Position numbers and translations under genes: made by a program
Notes under the pieces: generated by a model
What the model was told of the DNA's origin: nothing
The model's input: only the letters and a program-made list of their open reading frames with translations
Databases searched by the model: none
NCBI GenBank assembly: GCA_014729015.1
Contig: WJKR01000025.1
Coordinates: 1 to 32,416, forward strand
Length of the DNA stretch: 32,416 nucleotides
DNA from: Candidatus Woesearchaeota archaeon
GTDB lineage: Archaea; Nanobdellota; Nanobdellia; Woesearchaeales; WJKR01
Reading direction: 5' to 3'
Shown here: in pieces, positions 14,684 through 22,541 of the stretch
Numbering within the stretch: position 1 is the stretch's first letter
How the letters are laid out: each line of letters starts with the position of its first letter

Positions 14684-15553
14684 ATGCGGACGCTCATCTG
14701 GCACGTCGGCCTCCACAAGACGGCTTCAACCTTCCTGCAGCACGAGGTCTTCCCCAAACTCGGTGGTGTCAAGCAACTCACCAGTCATGGCAAGTATGGT
14801 ACTGTTGACCTGATGAACAAGAATCTTTCCCAGCGTGATGTCAAGCGGATACGGGGAGAGTTGAAGAAGAGGGCGACGGCAGGCACGAACCTGCTTTCCT
14901 GTGAGGGTCTGGCTGGGTCCGCGTATCCTCGCCGCCCAGTCAAGGATAGGGTCCAGATACTGGATGATATAAAGAAGGTCTCCCAGGGCTTCAAGCCAAA
15001 GGTCATACTCGTGCTCCGCCGGCAGGACAAGCTGATTGAGTCCGTGTATCGTGACTATGTCCGTGGGGGGGCAGTTGATGACTTCGACACCTTCATGGGA
15101 CGGCTCTTCAGGAGGTGGGGTGGCCGGGGAGGCTTTGTCCAATGGTTCAGCTTCTCTGCTTACGTACGGGAATTGCACAAGATGTTCGAGAAGCAGAACG
15201 TCCTAGTGCTTACGCAGGAGGGGCTCAAAGCCTCCCCCACCCATTTCATGGAGTCGCTCTGCAGGTTCATCGGGACTGATGTGCCCGCTTATCACAATAA
15301 GCCGAGGAACAGGAGTTATGGGGCGGTGCAGATGAGGTTAGCGAGGAAGCTCAATATCCTCTTCAAGACGAGGTGTAATCCCCGTGGCCTTATACCATTG
15401 AGGATTGTCCCGGCGATTCTGGGGAGGGAGGTCTTCTTCAGGCTGTTCCCAAAACCCTACAGGATTCCTGAGGCGTGGCGGAAGGAGCTCCTGGAGCTAT
15501 TCTCAGAGGACAACCGGATTCTGAAAGAGAAGTATGGTATCGGATTCTCATAG
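14684..15553 (+). CDS. PAPS-dependent sulfotransferase
   Basis: A 289-residue protein with the 5'-phosphosulfate loop in HVGLHKTASTFLQ (7-19) and the 3'-phosphate motif in VILVLRRQDKLIESVYRDY (R112/R113, S120). The HKTASTFLQ variant and the C-terminal helix group it with the frameshifted sulfotransferase at 8495-9590 rather than with the GAPKxGxT pair. This points to two sulfotransferase subfamilies, possibly acting on different hydroxyls or sugars. It is a single-gene plus-strand unit with its own promoter. It ends 5 bp before the convergent flippase gene. Confidence 0.87.
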   Translation: MRTLIWHVGLHKTASTFLQHEVFPKLGGVKQLTSHGKYGTVDLMNKNLSQRDVKRIRGELKKRATAGTNLLSCEGLAGSAYPRRPVKDRVQILDDIKKVSQGFKPKVILVLRRQDKLIESVYRDYVRGGAVDDFDTFMGRLFRRWGGRGGFVQWFSFSAYVRELHKMFEKQNVLVLTQEGLKASPTHFMESLCRFIGTDVPAYHNKPRNRSYGAVQMRLARKLNILFKTRCNPRGLIPLRIVPAILGREVFFRLFPKPYRIPEAWRKELLELFSEDNRILKEKYGIGFS

Positions 15554-15558
15554 GATGC

Positions 15559-16992
15559 TCAGCTGGTCTTTTTTCGGAGCATCTTGACTTGCCGTATCAT
15601 CCAGAAGAGTCTCGATTTCTCCATTAGTGCAAGGATGATGATGTAACTGACTCCTATGATGAGGGCGTGGGTTATGAATGAGGTGAGCTGCTGCGAGAAG
15701 CTTATATGATTCCTCACCAGGAGGTGGACGGCTGCGCTTCCTGCCCCTGCTATGACTGGGTTGACAATCACTCTCTTGAGGTTGAGCGATACTATCCTTC
15801 TAGTCCTGCGGAGCAGCTCCACGATGCCGGCGACCATGCCGAGGTTGACGGCCATGGCCGCCCCCTCCGCTCCTGCGATCAGGGTGGCTGGTATGAGTAC
15901 GATAGCAAACCCGGCGAATTCAACCGTCTTCGCTGCCGCCACGTTCTTCGGGAGGCCCACGTGCTTGTTGAGGTTGATGTGCAACTGGCGGTAGGGTAGG
16001 AGGAGTGCGTATAGGACCATGATCTGTGCGATGGTGGTCATCGGCGCCCACTTCGCGCCGTAGACTATGACTATGGCTTCTTTTGCCAGGAGGAAGAAAG
16101 GTACGTATAGGAACAGGACGATTCTCATGACGAGGGCGCAGAGGACGTTGTAGTTCCTCTGGAGCACGCGCTTGTTGTTCTGGAACTTGGCGAAGACTGA
16201 GGCTGCCACTCGTCCAATCGAGCCTATGGTGAACTTGCTGAACAGTCCGCTGAGGGTGTAGGCTTGGCTGTACAGGCCCAGCGCGCCCGTGCCGACGAGG
16301 TGTTTCACCGTCACGTCGTCGGCGCGCTCGTTCGTCCTGTTGAGGATGGACGTCGCTATGTTGTACTTTGCGTAGTCGAAGAAGCGCCTGAAGTCCCGGC
16401 GCGAGAAGGCGAGCCGTAGCTTTGTGGGGCTTCTCATGAGGAGATAGGCTGATTTGATGATGTTTGGGGTTATGGTGAAGAGAAGGAGGGCCCATATCCC
16501 GAGCCCGTTGAACGCTACTATGAGGGCTGCCGCGAACGAGAGCGCCGTTGATGTCAGGAGGAGGATGGAGAGTTCCTTGAAGCGTATGTCCCTGGCGTAC
16601 AGGGCCTTGATTGATGTCGTCACGTGCTTGAGTGTCATGGCGACCCCTACGCAGAGGAACAGCCAGGTGTGGTTGCCGGCGGTGGTCGGGAAGAGGATGG
16701 GGTAGAGGAGCGATAACGCGCCCACTAGGATGAGGGATCCGGCCAGCTTGAATGTCATGATGGACCTGAGCGCGCCTTTGAGGTCGTTCTGGGTCTGCAC
16801 CAGGTAGGAATGCTCGTCCCAGGAGATGAACATGAATGTGAGGGTGAAGACGCTCATGAGGTACGCGATGGTGCCGAAGTCCTGCGGGGAGAGCAGGCGG
16901 GCGAGGACGATGGTTCCTACGAATTCCAGGAAGAGGACGACGTAGTTGGCGGTGGCGTTCCAGGCGAAGCTCTGTATGATTTTCTTCTTCAT
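15559..16992 (-). CDS. Wzx-like polysaccharide/oligosaccharide-lipid flippase
   Basis: The ATG at 16992 gives a 477-residue protein starting MKKKIIQSFAWNATANYV; a longer in-frame extension overlaps the upstream gene and is not homologous. The start TGxLARLLSPQDFG-like stretch (TIVLARLLSPQDFGTIAYL) is the hallmark of Wzx/MurJ-type MOP exporters. About 12-14 hydrophobic segments follow. Such proteins move lipid-linked oligosaccharides across the membrane, which here would deliver the glycan to the outward-facing AglB. ATGA overlap with the preceding gene indicates coupled translation in the GT9 operon. Confidence 0.9.
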   Translation of the reverse strand: MKKKIIQSFAWNATANYVVLFLEFVGTIVLARLLSPQDFGTIAYLMSVFTLTFMFISWDEHSYLVQTQNDLKGALRSIMTFKLAGSLILVGALSLLYPILFPTTAGNHTWLFLCVGVAMTLKHVTTSIKALYARDIRFKELSILLLTSTALSFAAALIVAFNGLGIWALLLFTITPNIIKSAYLLMRSPTKLRLAFSRRDFRRFFDYAKYNIATSILNRTNERADDVTVKHLVGTGALGLYSQAYTLSGLFSKFTIGSIGRVAASVFAKFQNNKRVLQRNYNVLCALVMRIVLFLYVPFFLLAKEAIVIVYGAKWAPMTTIAQIMVLYALLLPYRQLHINLNKHVGLPKNVAAAKTVEFAGFAIVLIPATLIAGAEGAAMAVNLGMVAGIVELLRRTRRIVSLNLKRVIVNPVIAGAGSAAVHLLVRNHISFSQQLTSFITHALIIGVSYIIILALMEKSRLFWMIRQVKMLRKKTS

Positions 16993-17849
16993 GGCGTCGT
17001 CACGATTTTCGTTTTGATGTTCCTCATGTCCGGGACGTGACGGTAGGGGTGGTTGTCGAGTATCTTTGGATGTCTTCCCCTGTACTTCTTGATGACTCTC
17101 TCGCTGCCCGGCCACCAGCCGTAGACGCCCGTGTTCCTCTCGTTCTCCTTATAGAGTTTGTCGGCATTCTTCTCGTTCCACTTGTAGTAGATGTGGTCGT
17201 ACCAATCCAGACTCTCCTTGGAGCGGGACCCGCCCTTGACTTCCATCAGGCGCGTGAGGTATTCCCTCTCATTAGTCCGTATGAAGCTGTAGTGGAACAT
17301 GGGGTCCTTTTCGAGCGCTATGTGCTCGCTTTTTTGGTAGCGGCTCCCGTTCGCGTAGAGCGCATACTGGTTGTAAAAGTGGAATTTCATGCCTTTGGTG
17401 TAGCGCCAGAGCCGCTTGGAGTAGCCGTCTATATAGTGGGTGAAATCGTACACGAAGATTCTCGCCTTCAGGCGGATCATGTCTTTTTTTGTGGTGCGCA
17501 TGATTCGTCTTATCTTCTTCATCTGCTCCTCGGTGTAGAACTCGTCGACGTCGCAGAGCATGATCCAGTCGCCTTCTCGTATTCCCATCCTTTTGAACTT
17601 GGAGAGGATTTTCTTGAATGACAAGCCCTTGCCTATTTCGACGCGGGGTCCCGCGACGTTCCTCATGAGGGTGACCTTTGGGTGGTCCTTGTACCTTTTG
17701 ATGATATTTCTCGTTCCGTCCTTCGACCGATTGGTCCAAAAGTGCCATATGGGGCCGTGATATCCTTCTCCGATTATCAGGTGGTCGACATGCTCGAGGT
17801 GCGCTTTGATGGCGTAGTCAGCCCAGTCCGCATCCTCGTAGATGGGCAT
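16989..17849 (-). CDS. GT-A-like glycosyltransferase (GT2/GT92-like), start uncertain
   Basis: The ATG-initiated form has 286 residues. The DxD-like metal/nucleotide motif is in GDWIMLCDVDEFYTEEQM, a pattern of GT-A proteins related to GT2/GT92 with the DVDEF signature. HFWTNRSKDGTRN and a tail rich in Trp/Tyr/His follow. In frame upstream of the ATG lie six codons reading IAVYGF, which complete a typical first beta-strand (IAVYGFMPIYEDADW). They start with an ATA codon at 17867 overlapping the previous gene's TAG stop. Either ATG 17849 is used and the strand is lost, or initiation is on ATA. Middle gene of the GT9-flippase operon. Confidence 0.75.
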   Translation of the reverse strand: MPIYEDADWADYAIKAHLEHVDHLIIGEGYHGPIWHFWTNRSKDGTRNIIKRYKDHPKVTLMRNVAGPRVEIGKGLSFKKILSKFKRMGIREGDWIMLCDVDEFYTEEQMKKIRRIMRTTKKDMIRLKARIFVYDFTHYIDGYSKRLWRYTKGMKFHFYNQYALYANGSRYQKSEHIALEKDPMFHYSFIRTNEREYLTRLMEVKGGSRSKESLDWYDHIYYKWNEKNADKLYKENERNTGVYGWWPGSERVIKKYRGRHPKILDNHPYRHVPDMRNIKTKIVTTP

Positions 17850-17863
17850 GAATCCGTAGACAG

Positions 17864-18907
17864 CTATTTTTGATCACCTTGTATGTCTGACAGCGTCAGG
17901 TTTTTTTTAAAGGTTGTTCTCTCTGGGTCGACGTTGCCGGCTTCCATCGGGCGGTCTCGGGGCAGACCCTGCTTCCTGTCGTTGATCACCGTGTGGTCTT
18001 TTCCGTAGGGTTTCGTCCGGGGCCAGTTCGTCGGTCCTGCTATGGTGACGGTTCTCGTCCCCACTGCCGCGGCGAGGTGTCCTAGCCCGGTGTCCGCGTG
18101 TATTACCACGGCGCATTTGCGGAGGAGTGCTGCCGTCCGCGGCAGCGAGGTCCTGACAACTTTTTTTTCCAGCCCTGCTTCCTTTAGGGATTGGAGCAGC
18201 TCTTCCTCGTCCGGCCCGAGGAATACCATCGCCTCGTGCGTCGGGGGCAAGGACTGTATGAGTGAGATGTATCGGCTTATGGGGTACCGTTTTATGGCTT
18301 GTTTCTTCTCGCTGCCCGGGTGGATGCCGATGACGGTTTTCTTCTCGAGTCCTCTCTTGCTCCAGAGTTTGTCAGCGTAGTGCCGCGCTTCTTGTGGGAT
18401 GGTGTAGTGGTATGTCATTGATGACGGTCGGGCCATGCCGAGCTCATGGAGGATCTTGGTGTTCTCCTCGACCCGGTGCAGGCGAGGTGTTTGTGCGATG
18501 CTTATGTCTGCGCCGAAAGAGGTGGGGTGGCCTGCCAGGTCGTAGATGTGCGATGCCTTGGTGTTTCCTCTCAGCAGCCGAAAAAGGAGTCCTGACTTGG
18601 GACCTGCTCCGTGGGCAAGGAATATGAGATCGTAATTTCTCCTGTTGACGCGTCGGAGGGTGCGGAGACCTTGGAAGTGCAATATCTTTTTGACATCCTG
18701 GTTTCCCTCGAGGACTTCCGCTTTGGCTGCCAGGCAGAGGACGTCCACCGAGCAACCCTTTTTTTTGAGAGTGTGCGTGAGGGGTGTGGTCATCAGGAGA
18801 TCCCCCGCACCTTGGAGGTTCACGATAAGGATGGTCGATGTCTTGCCGGCCTTCTTGACAGGCCTGACAGGAAGACTCCTGCTCACGAGCTTCCAGAACG
18901 CCTTCAT
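17864..18907 (-). CDS. GT9-family heptosyltransferase-like protein
   Basis: A 347-residue protein with the GT9 layout: an N-terminal LQGAGDLLMTTPL loop (31-43), GIHPGSEKKQAIKRYP (194-209) and HADTGLGHLAAAVGTRTVTI (270-289) with the conserved D-T-G..H. GT9 enzymes (WaaC/WaaF/WaaQ) transfer L-glycero-D-manno-heptose from ADP-heptose. The ADP-heptose pathway genes elsewhere in this window therefore support a heptosyltransferase role for the archaeal glycan. A TATA-like box 27 nt upstream implies a leaderless start. It is the first gene of an operon with the GT-A protein and the flippase. Confidence 0.88.
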   Translation of the reverse strand: MKAFWKLVSRSLPVRPVKKAGKTSTILIVNLQGAGDLLMTTPLTHTLKKKGCSVDVLCLAAKAEVLEGNQDVKKILHFQGLRTLRRVNRRNYDLIFLAHGAGPKSGLLFRLLRGNTKASHIYDLAGHPTSFGADISIAQTPRLHRVEENTKILHELGMARPSSMTYHYTIPQEARHYADKLWSKRGLEKKTVIGIHPGSEKKQAIKRYPISRYISLIQSLPPTHEAMVFLGPDEEELLQSLKEAGLEKKVVRTSLPRTAALLRKCAVVIHADTGLGHLAAAVGTRTVTIAGPTNWPRTKPYGKDHTVINDRKQGLPRDRPMEAGNVDPERTTFKKNLTLSDIQGDQK

Positions 18908-18930
18908 GGGGTGAAATCACCAGAATTCAC

Positions 18931-18938
18931 TTTATATG
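18931..18938 (-). promoter_or_regulatory. TATA box of the GT9 operon
   Basis: CATATAAA on the minus strand, centred 27 nt before the start at 18907. The remaining ~100 bp up to the divergent promoter at 19044 hold only a tandem 9-bp repeat (GGACTCCTC, 18968-18985) and nothing else recognisable. Confidence 0.5.
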
Positions 18939-19043
18939 TTTTGTGGAATGCTTTTGTCCTTGCAGGTGGACTCCTCGGACTCCTCGATGTGGAACTCAGT
19001 GATGGGGCGAGTCGGTGATTCAGGGGTGTGGTACTACCACTAA

Positions 19044-19052
19044 TTATATAAA
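19044..19052 (+). promoter_or_regulatory. TATA box of the FkbM gene
   Basis: TTATATAAA centred 29 nt before ATG 19077. This favours ATG 19077 over GTG 19062, since transcription should begin near 19073-19077. Confidence 0.6.
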
Positions 19053-19076
19053 GGCTATCTCGTGTACTACGTGGCT

Positions 19077-19928
19077 ATGAGAAGGGTGTTGTTCAGGGCG
19101 TTGCGTCGGACGGCAAGGGTGCTCGGGGGTGGCTCCCTGAAGCGGCAGAACGCCCTTGCGAGGTCGCTGGTGGTCCAGAAGGTTTACGATGCCCTCTTCA
19201 GGTTGACGCGGCCGTCCACGGCGTCGGTGCATGGACACGTAATGTACCTTGATGAGCGCGACACTCTCAACCTCTCGCAGCGGGAGGAGTATGAGCCGTT
19301 GATTACGGGTCTGTTCAGGGAGCAGCTGAGAGAGGGTGACGTCGTGGTTGATGTGGGGGCGCACATCGGCTATTACACCTTGCTCGCCGCAAAGCTCGTC
19401 GGCTCTAAGGGTCACGTGTACAGTTTCGAGCCTGATCCTAAGAACTTCAGGCTCCTTGAGAAGAATGTCGCCGTGAACAAGTACCGCAACGTCACGCTGT
19501 TGAACAAGGCCGCTGGCGACAGGAAGGGGACGGTCCGGCTTTACCAGGCTGGCTACAATAAGGGTGACCACAGGTTGTTTGATGATGTGAAGGGCAGGTC
19601 AAGCGTCGAGGTCCCGATGGTACGGGTGTATAGCGTGGTCCGGAAATCCGACTTGGTCAAGGTCGACGTGCAAGGGGCGGAGATGCTCGTGTTGGAGGGT
19701 ATGAAAAGCTTGTTGTCGCGGGAGTCCGTGAAGCTGATATCGGAGGTTGAGCCTGCCAGTTTGCGTAGTATGGGTGCCTCCGCGCAGGGATACTTCTCGG
19801 ACTTGTGGAAGCTCGGATTCAAGATTCAGCACGTCAACAGCTCGAAGGGACGCTTGGAGCCCCTTGATGAGAAGCGTTTCTTGAAGGAGTACGAGCACCG
19901 CGTGAGCAACATCTTCTGTCGCAAGTGA
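19077..19928 (+). CDS. FkbM-family SAM methyltransferase
   Basis: The ATG at 19077 fits a leaderless start; a GTG five codons upstream is the alternative. The product has ~283 residues. The SAM-binding motif I is VVDVGAHIGYYTLLAAKL, followed by VYSFEPDPKNFRLLEKNV (acidic loop, motif II). The FkbM-specific LVKVDVQGAEMLVLEGM lies in the C-terminal half. FkbM enzymes O-methylate sugars and polyketides. In this setting methylation of the glycan is likely; this is inferred. It runs convergent to the beta-propeller gene with only 3 bp between the stops. Confidence 0.9.
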   Translation: MRRVLFRALRRTARVLGGGSLKRQNALARSLVVQKVYDALFRLTRPSTASVHGHVMYLDERDTLNLSQREEYEPLITGLFREQLREGDVVVDVGAHIGYYTLLAAKLVGSKGHVYSFEPDPKNFRLLEKNVAVNKYRNVTLLNKAAGDRKGTVRLYQAGYNKGDHRLFDDVKGRSSVEVPMVRVYSVVRKSDLVKVDVQGAEMLVLEGMKSLLSRESVKLISEVEPASLRSMGASAQGYFSDLWKLGFKIQHVNSSKGRLEPLDEKRFLKEYEHRVSNIFCRK

Positions 19929-19931
19929 TGG

Positions 19932-20828
19932 TCAATCCTGTAGGGGTTGTGTGTAGTCCTTGCCTTCCAACAGGCATCCTCGGAATCCTCCCGTTCCTGA
20001 GAATTCCTTCCGCTTCACTTCTTCGTTGCTCTCCTTGTCGACGACGAACAGCACTCCTTTCGTTCGCCGCCTGTTCTCGCGTTTCTCCACGCTTCCCCCT
20101 ACGATGTAAATGTGCTTCTTGTCTATGGAGTAATCTTTGCAGAAATACTTGTCTGGATAGTGCTCAAACAGGAAGGTGTCATCCACGAGAAGCCCTGCCT
20201 GGTGGGGGTGGTTGACCCTCTTTATCGTCCCTGAGGACCCGCAGAGTTCCATCTCCTTCCCGTCGATGATGCAGTACTTGTGGGCTTCCCAACCTTTCTC
20301 ATACCTCTCTATCTCGTTGAGGTGTTTATCGAGCACTGCCACTCCGCTCGGTCCGTACTGTTTGTTCAGCCAGTTCAGGCAGATGTAGTATTTTCCCTTA
20401 TGGGGCCAGATGCTGTTGAGATGGTTGTAGTTCTTCTTGTAAATGGTTGGCAGGTACTTATTCGGTGGCTGTATCTTTACTTTCTTCTGGAGTTTGGGTT
20501 CCTTGTCAAACAAGTAGATGTGGTTGTCATACGTCCCTGACACCAGGAGATGCCCATGGTGTAGTGCCATGTGGTGGAAGTCTGGTTTTCTTCTCTTCCC
20601 CAAGATATTCCTGGTGCTGTGTTGTTCGCTTGTAGAGATGAGGGTGTAACTCTTCCTATCGAGTTTGAATATTGCTGATGATCCTCCCACATAGAGGTGG
20701 TGGCTATCTCCCGCTAAACCCATGACTGTTTGGCCGATTCCTGCTCGGAAGACTTGGGTGAGTTTGTCGCTTTCATGGGAGTACTTGTAGAGTTTTCCGT
20801 TCTCTCCTCCAAGCAATATGTTTTTCAT
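19932..20828 (-). CDS. predicted beta-propeller protein of unknown function
   Basis: A 298-residue protein built of repeating blade-like units: LLGGENGKLYKYSHES, HHLYVGGSSAIFKLDRKS, GHLLVSGTYDNHIYLFDKE, KYYICLNWLN..., HIYIVGGSVEKRE. Each has the pattern hydrophobic strand, G-G/S turn, hydrophobic strand, D/K, as in WD40-, PQQ- or Kelch-like propellers. No signal peptide is present, so it is probably cytoplasmic. It is the last gene of the gmhA-hldA-fkbM operon, 17 nt after the FkbM stop. This suggests binding to a sugar, glycan intermediate or pathway enzyme, but no function can be assigned. Confidence 0.6.
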   Translation of the reverse strand: MKNILLGGENGKLYKYSHESDKLTQVFRAGIGQTVMGLAGDSHHLYVGGSSAIFKLDRKSYTLISTSEQHSTRNILGKRRKPDFHHMALHHGHLLVSGTYDNHIYLFDKEPKLQKKVKIQPPNKYLPTIYKKNYNHLNSIWPHKGKYYICLNWLNKQYGPSGVAVLDKHLNEIERYEKGWEAHKYCIIDGKEMELCGSSGTIKRVNHPHQAGLLVDDTFLFEHYPDKYFCKDYSIDKKHIYIVGGSVEKRENRRRTKGVLFVVDKESNEEVKRKEFSGTGGFRGCLLEGKDYTQPLQD

Positions 20829-20845
20829 ATTTAATACGATTCTCT

Positions 20846-21569
20846 TTATTTTTTGGTCGCTTTGAGGTAGTAGCTGTGGTATTTTTCTGGGTTGATGTCT
20901 TCTATCTCTTTGATGTTGATGGGTTTGAAATATCCTTTTTTGCTCCTGTAGTTCAGGCTTAGTTCTACGTGGTGGTCTTTGAAGGATTTTTTCAAGGTTT
21001 CAACTCGCTCTTGGTAATCGTCATTAGTGTGGACTTCTATGAACCATGTGGTATTTTTCTTGAGCAATTTTTTGCTTCCTTTCAGAGCTTGAGTTTCAGA
21101 ACCTTGGATGTCCATCTTGATGACATCGGGAACTCCGTATTTTTTTTGCGAATGAATCAAGTGTGTTATTCTGTCCGTCGATTTCTACTGTGAGCACTTT
21201 GCTTTCCTGCGGACTTCCGTTTAATTTTAAGTTCTCTTTCGCCTTTTGCACTCGTTTCTTCCTGGGTTCAAACAGGGTGCAGGTGATATGCATTGCAGAA
21301 GCGAGCGCCGAATAGTAGCCAACACTGGCTCCGACATCAAAGAACAGGTTTGATTTTTGGAATGTCTTTTTAATCTGTCTTATGACAGGCGGTTCTATCA
21401 ATCCATTGTTAAGGAAGAAATCTTTTCCGAGACCGAGGTTTTGTGGATTTATGTTTTTGCTCCCTTTTAGCTGGAAATCCATATGGTCTATCTTTACTTT
21501 ATATGGGCTTTGTCGAAATAAACGGTGGGTATAATCTGCTAGTATTCTCTTCCCATGTACGAATTCCAT
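20846..21569 (-). CDS. FkbM-family methyltransferase, frameshifted in an A8 run
   Basis: The 5' part (21569 to ~21147) carries SAM motif I FFDVGASVGYYSALASAM and CTLFEPRKKRVQKAKENL. It loses frame in a run of eight A on the coding strand (21140-21147) and ends at a stop near 21096. Reading seven A joins it exactly to the 3' part, which has the FkbM hallmark IKMDIQGSETQALKGSKKLL and runs to 20846. The repaired gene is 240 residues. As in the sulfotransferase at 8495-9590, a single extra A is enough to break it. It starts 6 nt after the hldA stop. Confidence 0.85.
21140..21147 (-). repeat. A8 homopolymer at the FkbM frameshift
   Basis: Eight T on the plus strand. Seven A on the coding strand would restore a continuous 240-residue FkbM protein. 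Confidence 0.8.
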
Positions 21570-21575
21570 TATGGA

Positions 21576-22541
21576 TCATCTCGTTCTTCTTACTTTATTT
21601 AAGTCTTTCTTCTCCAGCGTCTCCGTCCCGGCCTTCCCTACGACAACGCCTGCTGCTTTATTCGCCAGCCGCACGCTCTCTTCCAGGTCGCCGCCAGCGC
21701 CCAGTCCCAAAGCCGTCACCGCCGTCACTGTGTCTCCTGCTCCGGTGACGTCGAACACTTGTTTCGCTTCTGTAGGTATCATCAGCGGCTCGTGGCCTGT
21801 CCTGAACAGTGCCATGCCTTCCTCGCCGCGTGTCACCAGCACGTTGCTCTCCAATTCCGCCGCGATGGCCACGCCGATCTTGGTGATTCCCTCTCCGTTT
21901 TCCTCTGGTATGCCTGCGTAGGAGCTCGCTTCCACGTGGTTCGGCGTCAGCAGGTAGCAGTGCCTGCAGTGCCTGATGTTCTTCGGCTTCGGGTCGATCA
22001 CAGTCTTCAGGCCTTGCTCGTTGCAGTACGTGACGAGCTTTTCGATCACGTTGCCGGTCAGCACGCCTTTGGCGTAGTCTGACAGCACCACGATGTTGAT
22101 ACCGTCGCTGGAAACAACTTCCTTCACCTTCTCGAGCAGGGCCTGTCCGGTCTCCTCGTCCAGCCCGCCGTCTTCCTCGTAGTCCATCCGCAGCAATTGC
22201 TGGTTGTGCCCCAACACCCGGCTCTTGATCGTCGTCCTGCGCTTTTTTATGGTGACGAGCCTGTCGACTATCCCTTTGTCCTTCAATAATCCGCGCAGCT
22301 TCTTCAGGCCTTCGTCCTGCCCCGCTACGCTCACCAGCACCGCGTTCCCGCCGAGGCTTGTGATGTTCGCCGCCACGTTCGCCGCGCCGCCGAGCCGTTC
22401 GTACTCTTCCAGCACTTGCACGACGGGCACCGGCGCTTCCGGTGATATCCGGGACACCTTGCCTTTGATGTAGTGGTCTATCATGACGTCTCCTATCACG
22501 AGCACTTTCGCCTTTCCGAAGCTCTTGATGGTGTCGTTCAT
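21576..22541 (-). CDS. hldA: HldA-type heptose-7-phosphate kinase (PfkB family)
   Basis: The ATG at 22541 overlaps the gmhA stop (ATGA) and gives 321 residues. GDVMIDHYIKG (17-27) and RISPEAPVPV (31-40) are the HldE N-terminal domain signatures, followed by ERLGGAANVAANI. The PfkB C-terminal signature DVTGAGDTVTAV contains the catalytic Asp. HldA phosphorylates D-glycero-D-manno-heptose-7-phosphate at O1, giving the bisphosphate that GmhB then uses. In E. coli this domain is fused to HldC; here it is a separate gene beside gmhA while HldC sits on GmhB. G/C-rich codons contrast with the AT-rich hldD and gmhB-hldC genes. Confidence 0.9.
   Translation of the reverse strand: MNDTIKSFGKAKVLVIGDVMIDHYIKGKVSRISPEAPVPVVQVLEEYERLGGAANVAANITSLGGNAVLVSVAGQDEGLKKLRGLLKDKGIVDRLVTIKKRRTTIKSRVLGHNQQLLRMDYEEDGGLDEETGQALLEKVKEVVSSDGINIVVLSDYAKGVLTGNVIEKLVTYCNEQGLKTVIDPKPKNIRHCRHCYLLTPNHVEASSYAGIPEENGEGITKIGVAIAAELESNVLVTRGEEGMALFRTGHEPLMIPTEAKQVFDVTGAGDTVTAVTALGLGAGGDLEESVRLANKAAGVVVGKAGTETLEKKDLNKVRRTR

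Noticed and set aside
16992..17115. 41-codon N-terminal extension of the flippase frame
   Set aside because: It lies inside the upstream GT-A gene, is low in hydrophobic residues and lacks flippase homology; ATG 16992 makes an ATGA overlap and gives a normal flippase N-terminus.
17037..17621. Plus-strand frame of 194 codons
   Set aside because: It is antisense to the GT-A gene; a Val/Leu-rich composition explained by reverse-complement coding.
18968..18985. Tandem GGACTCCTC x2 between divergent promoters
   Set aside because: Only two 9-bp copies with no symmetry; too little to call a regulatory site.
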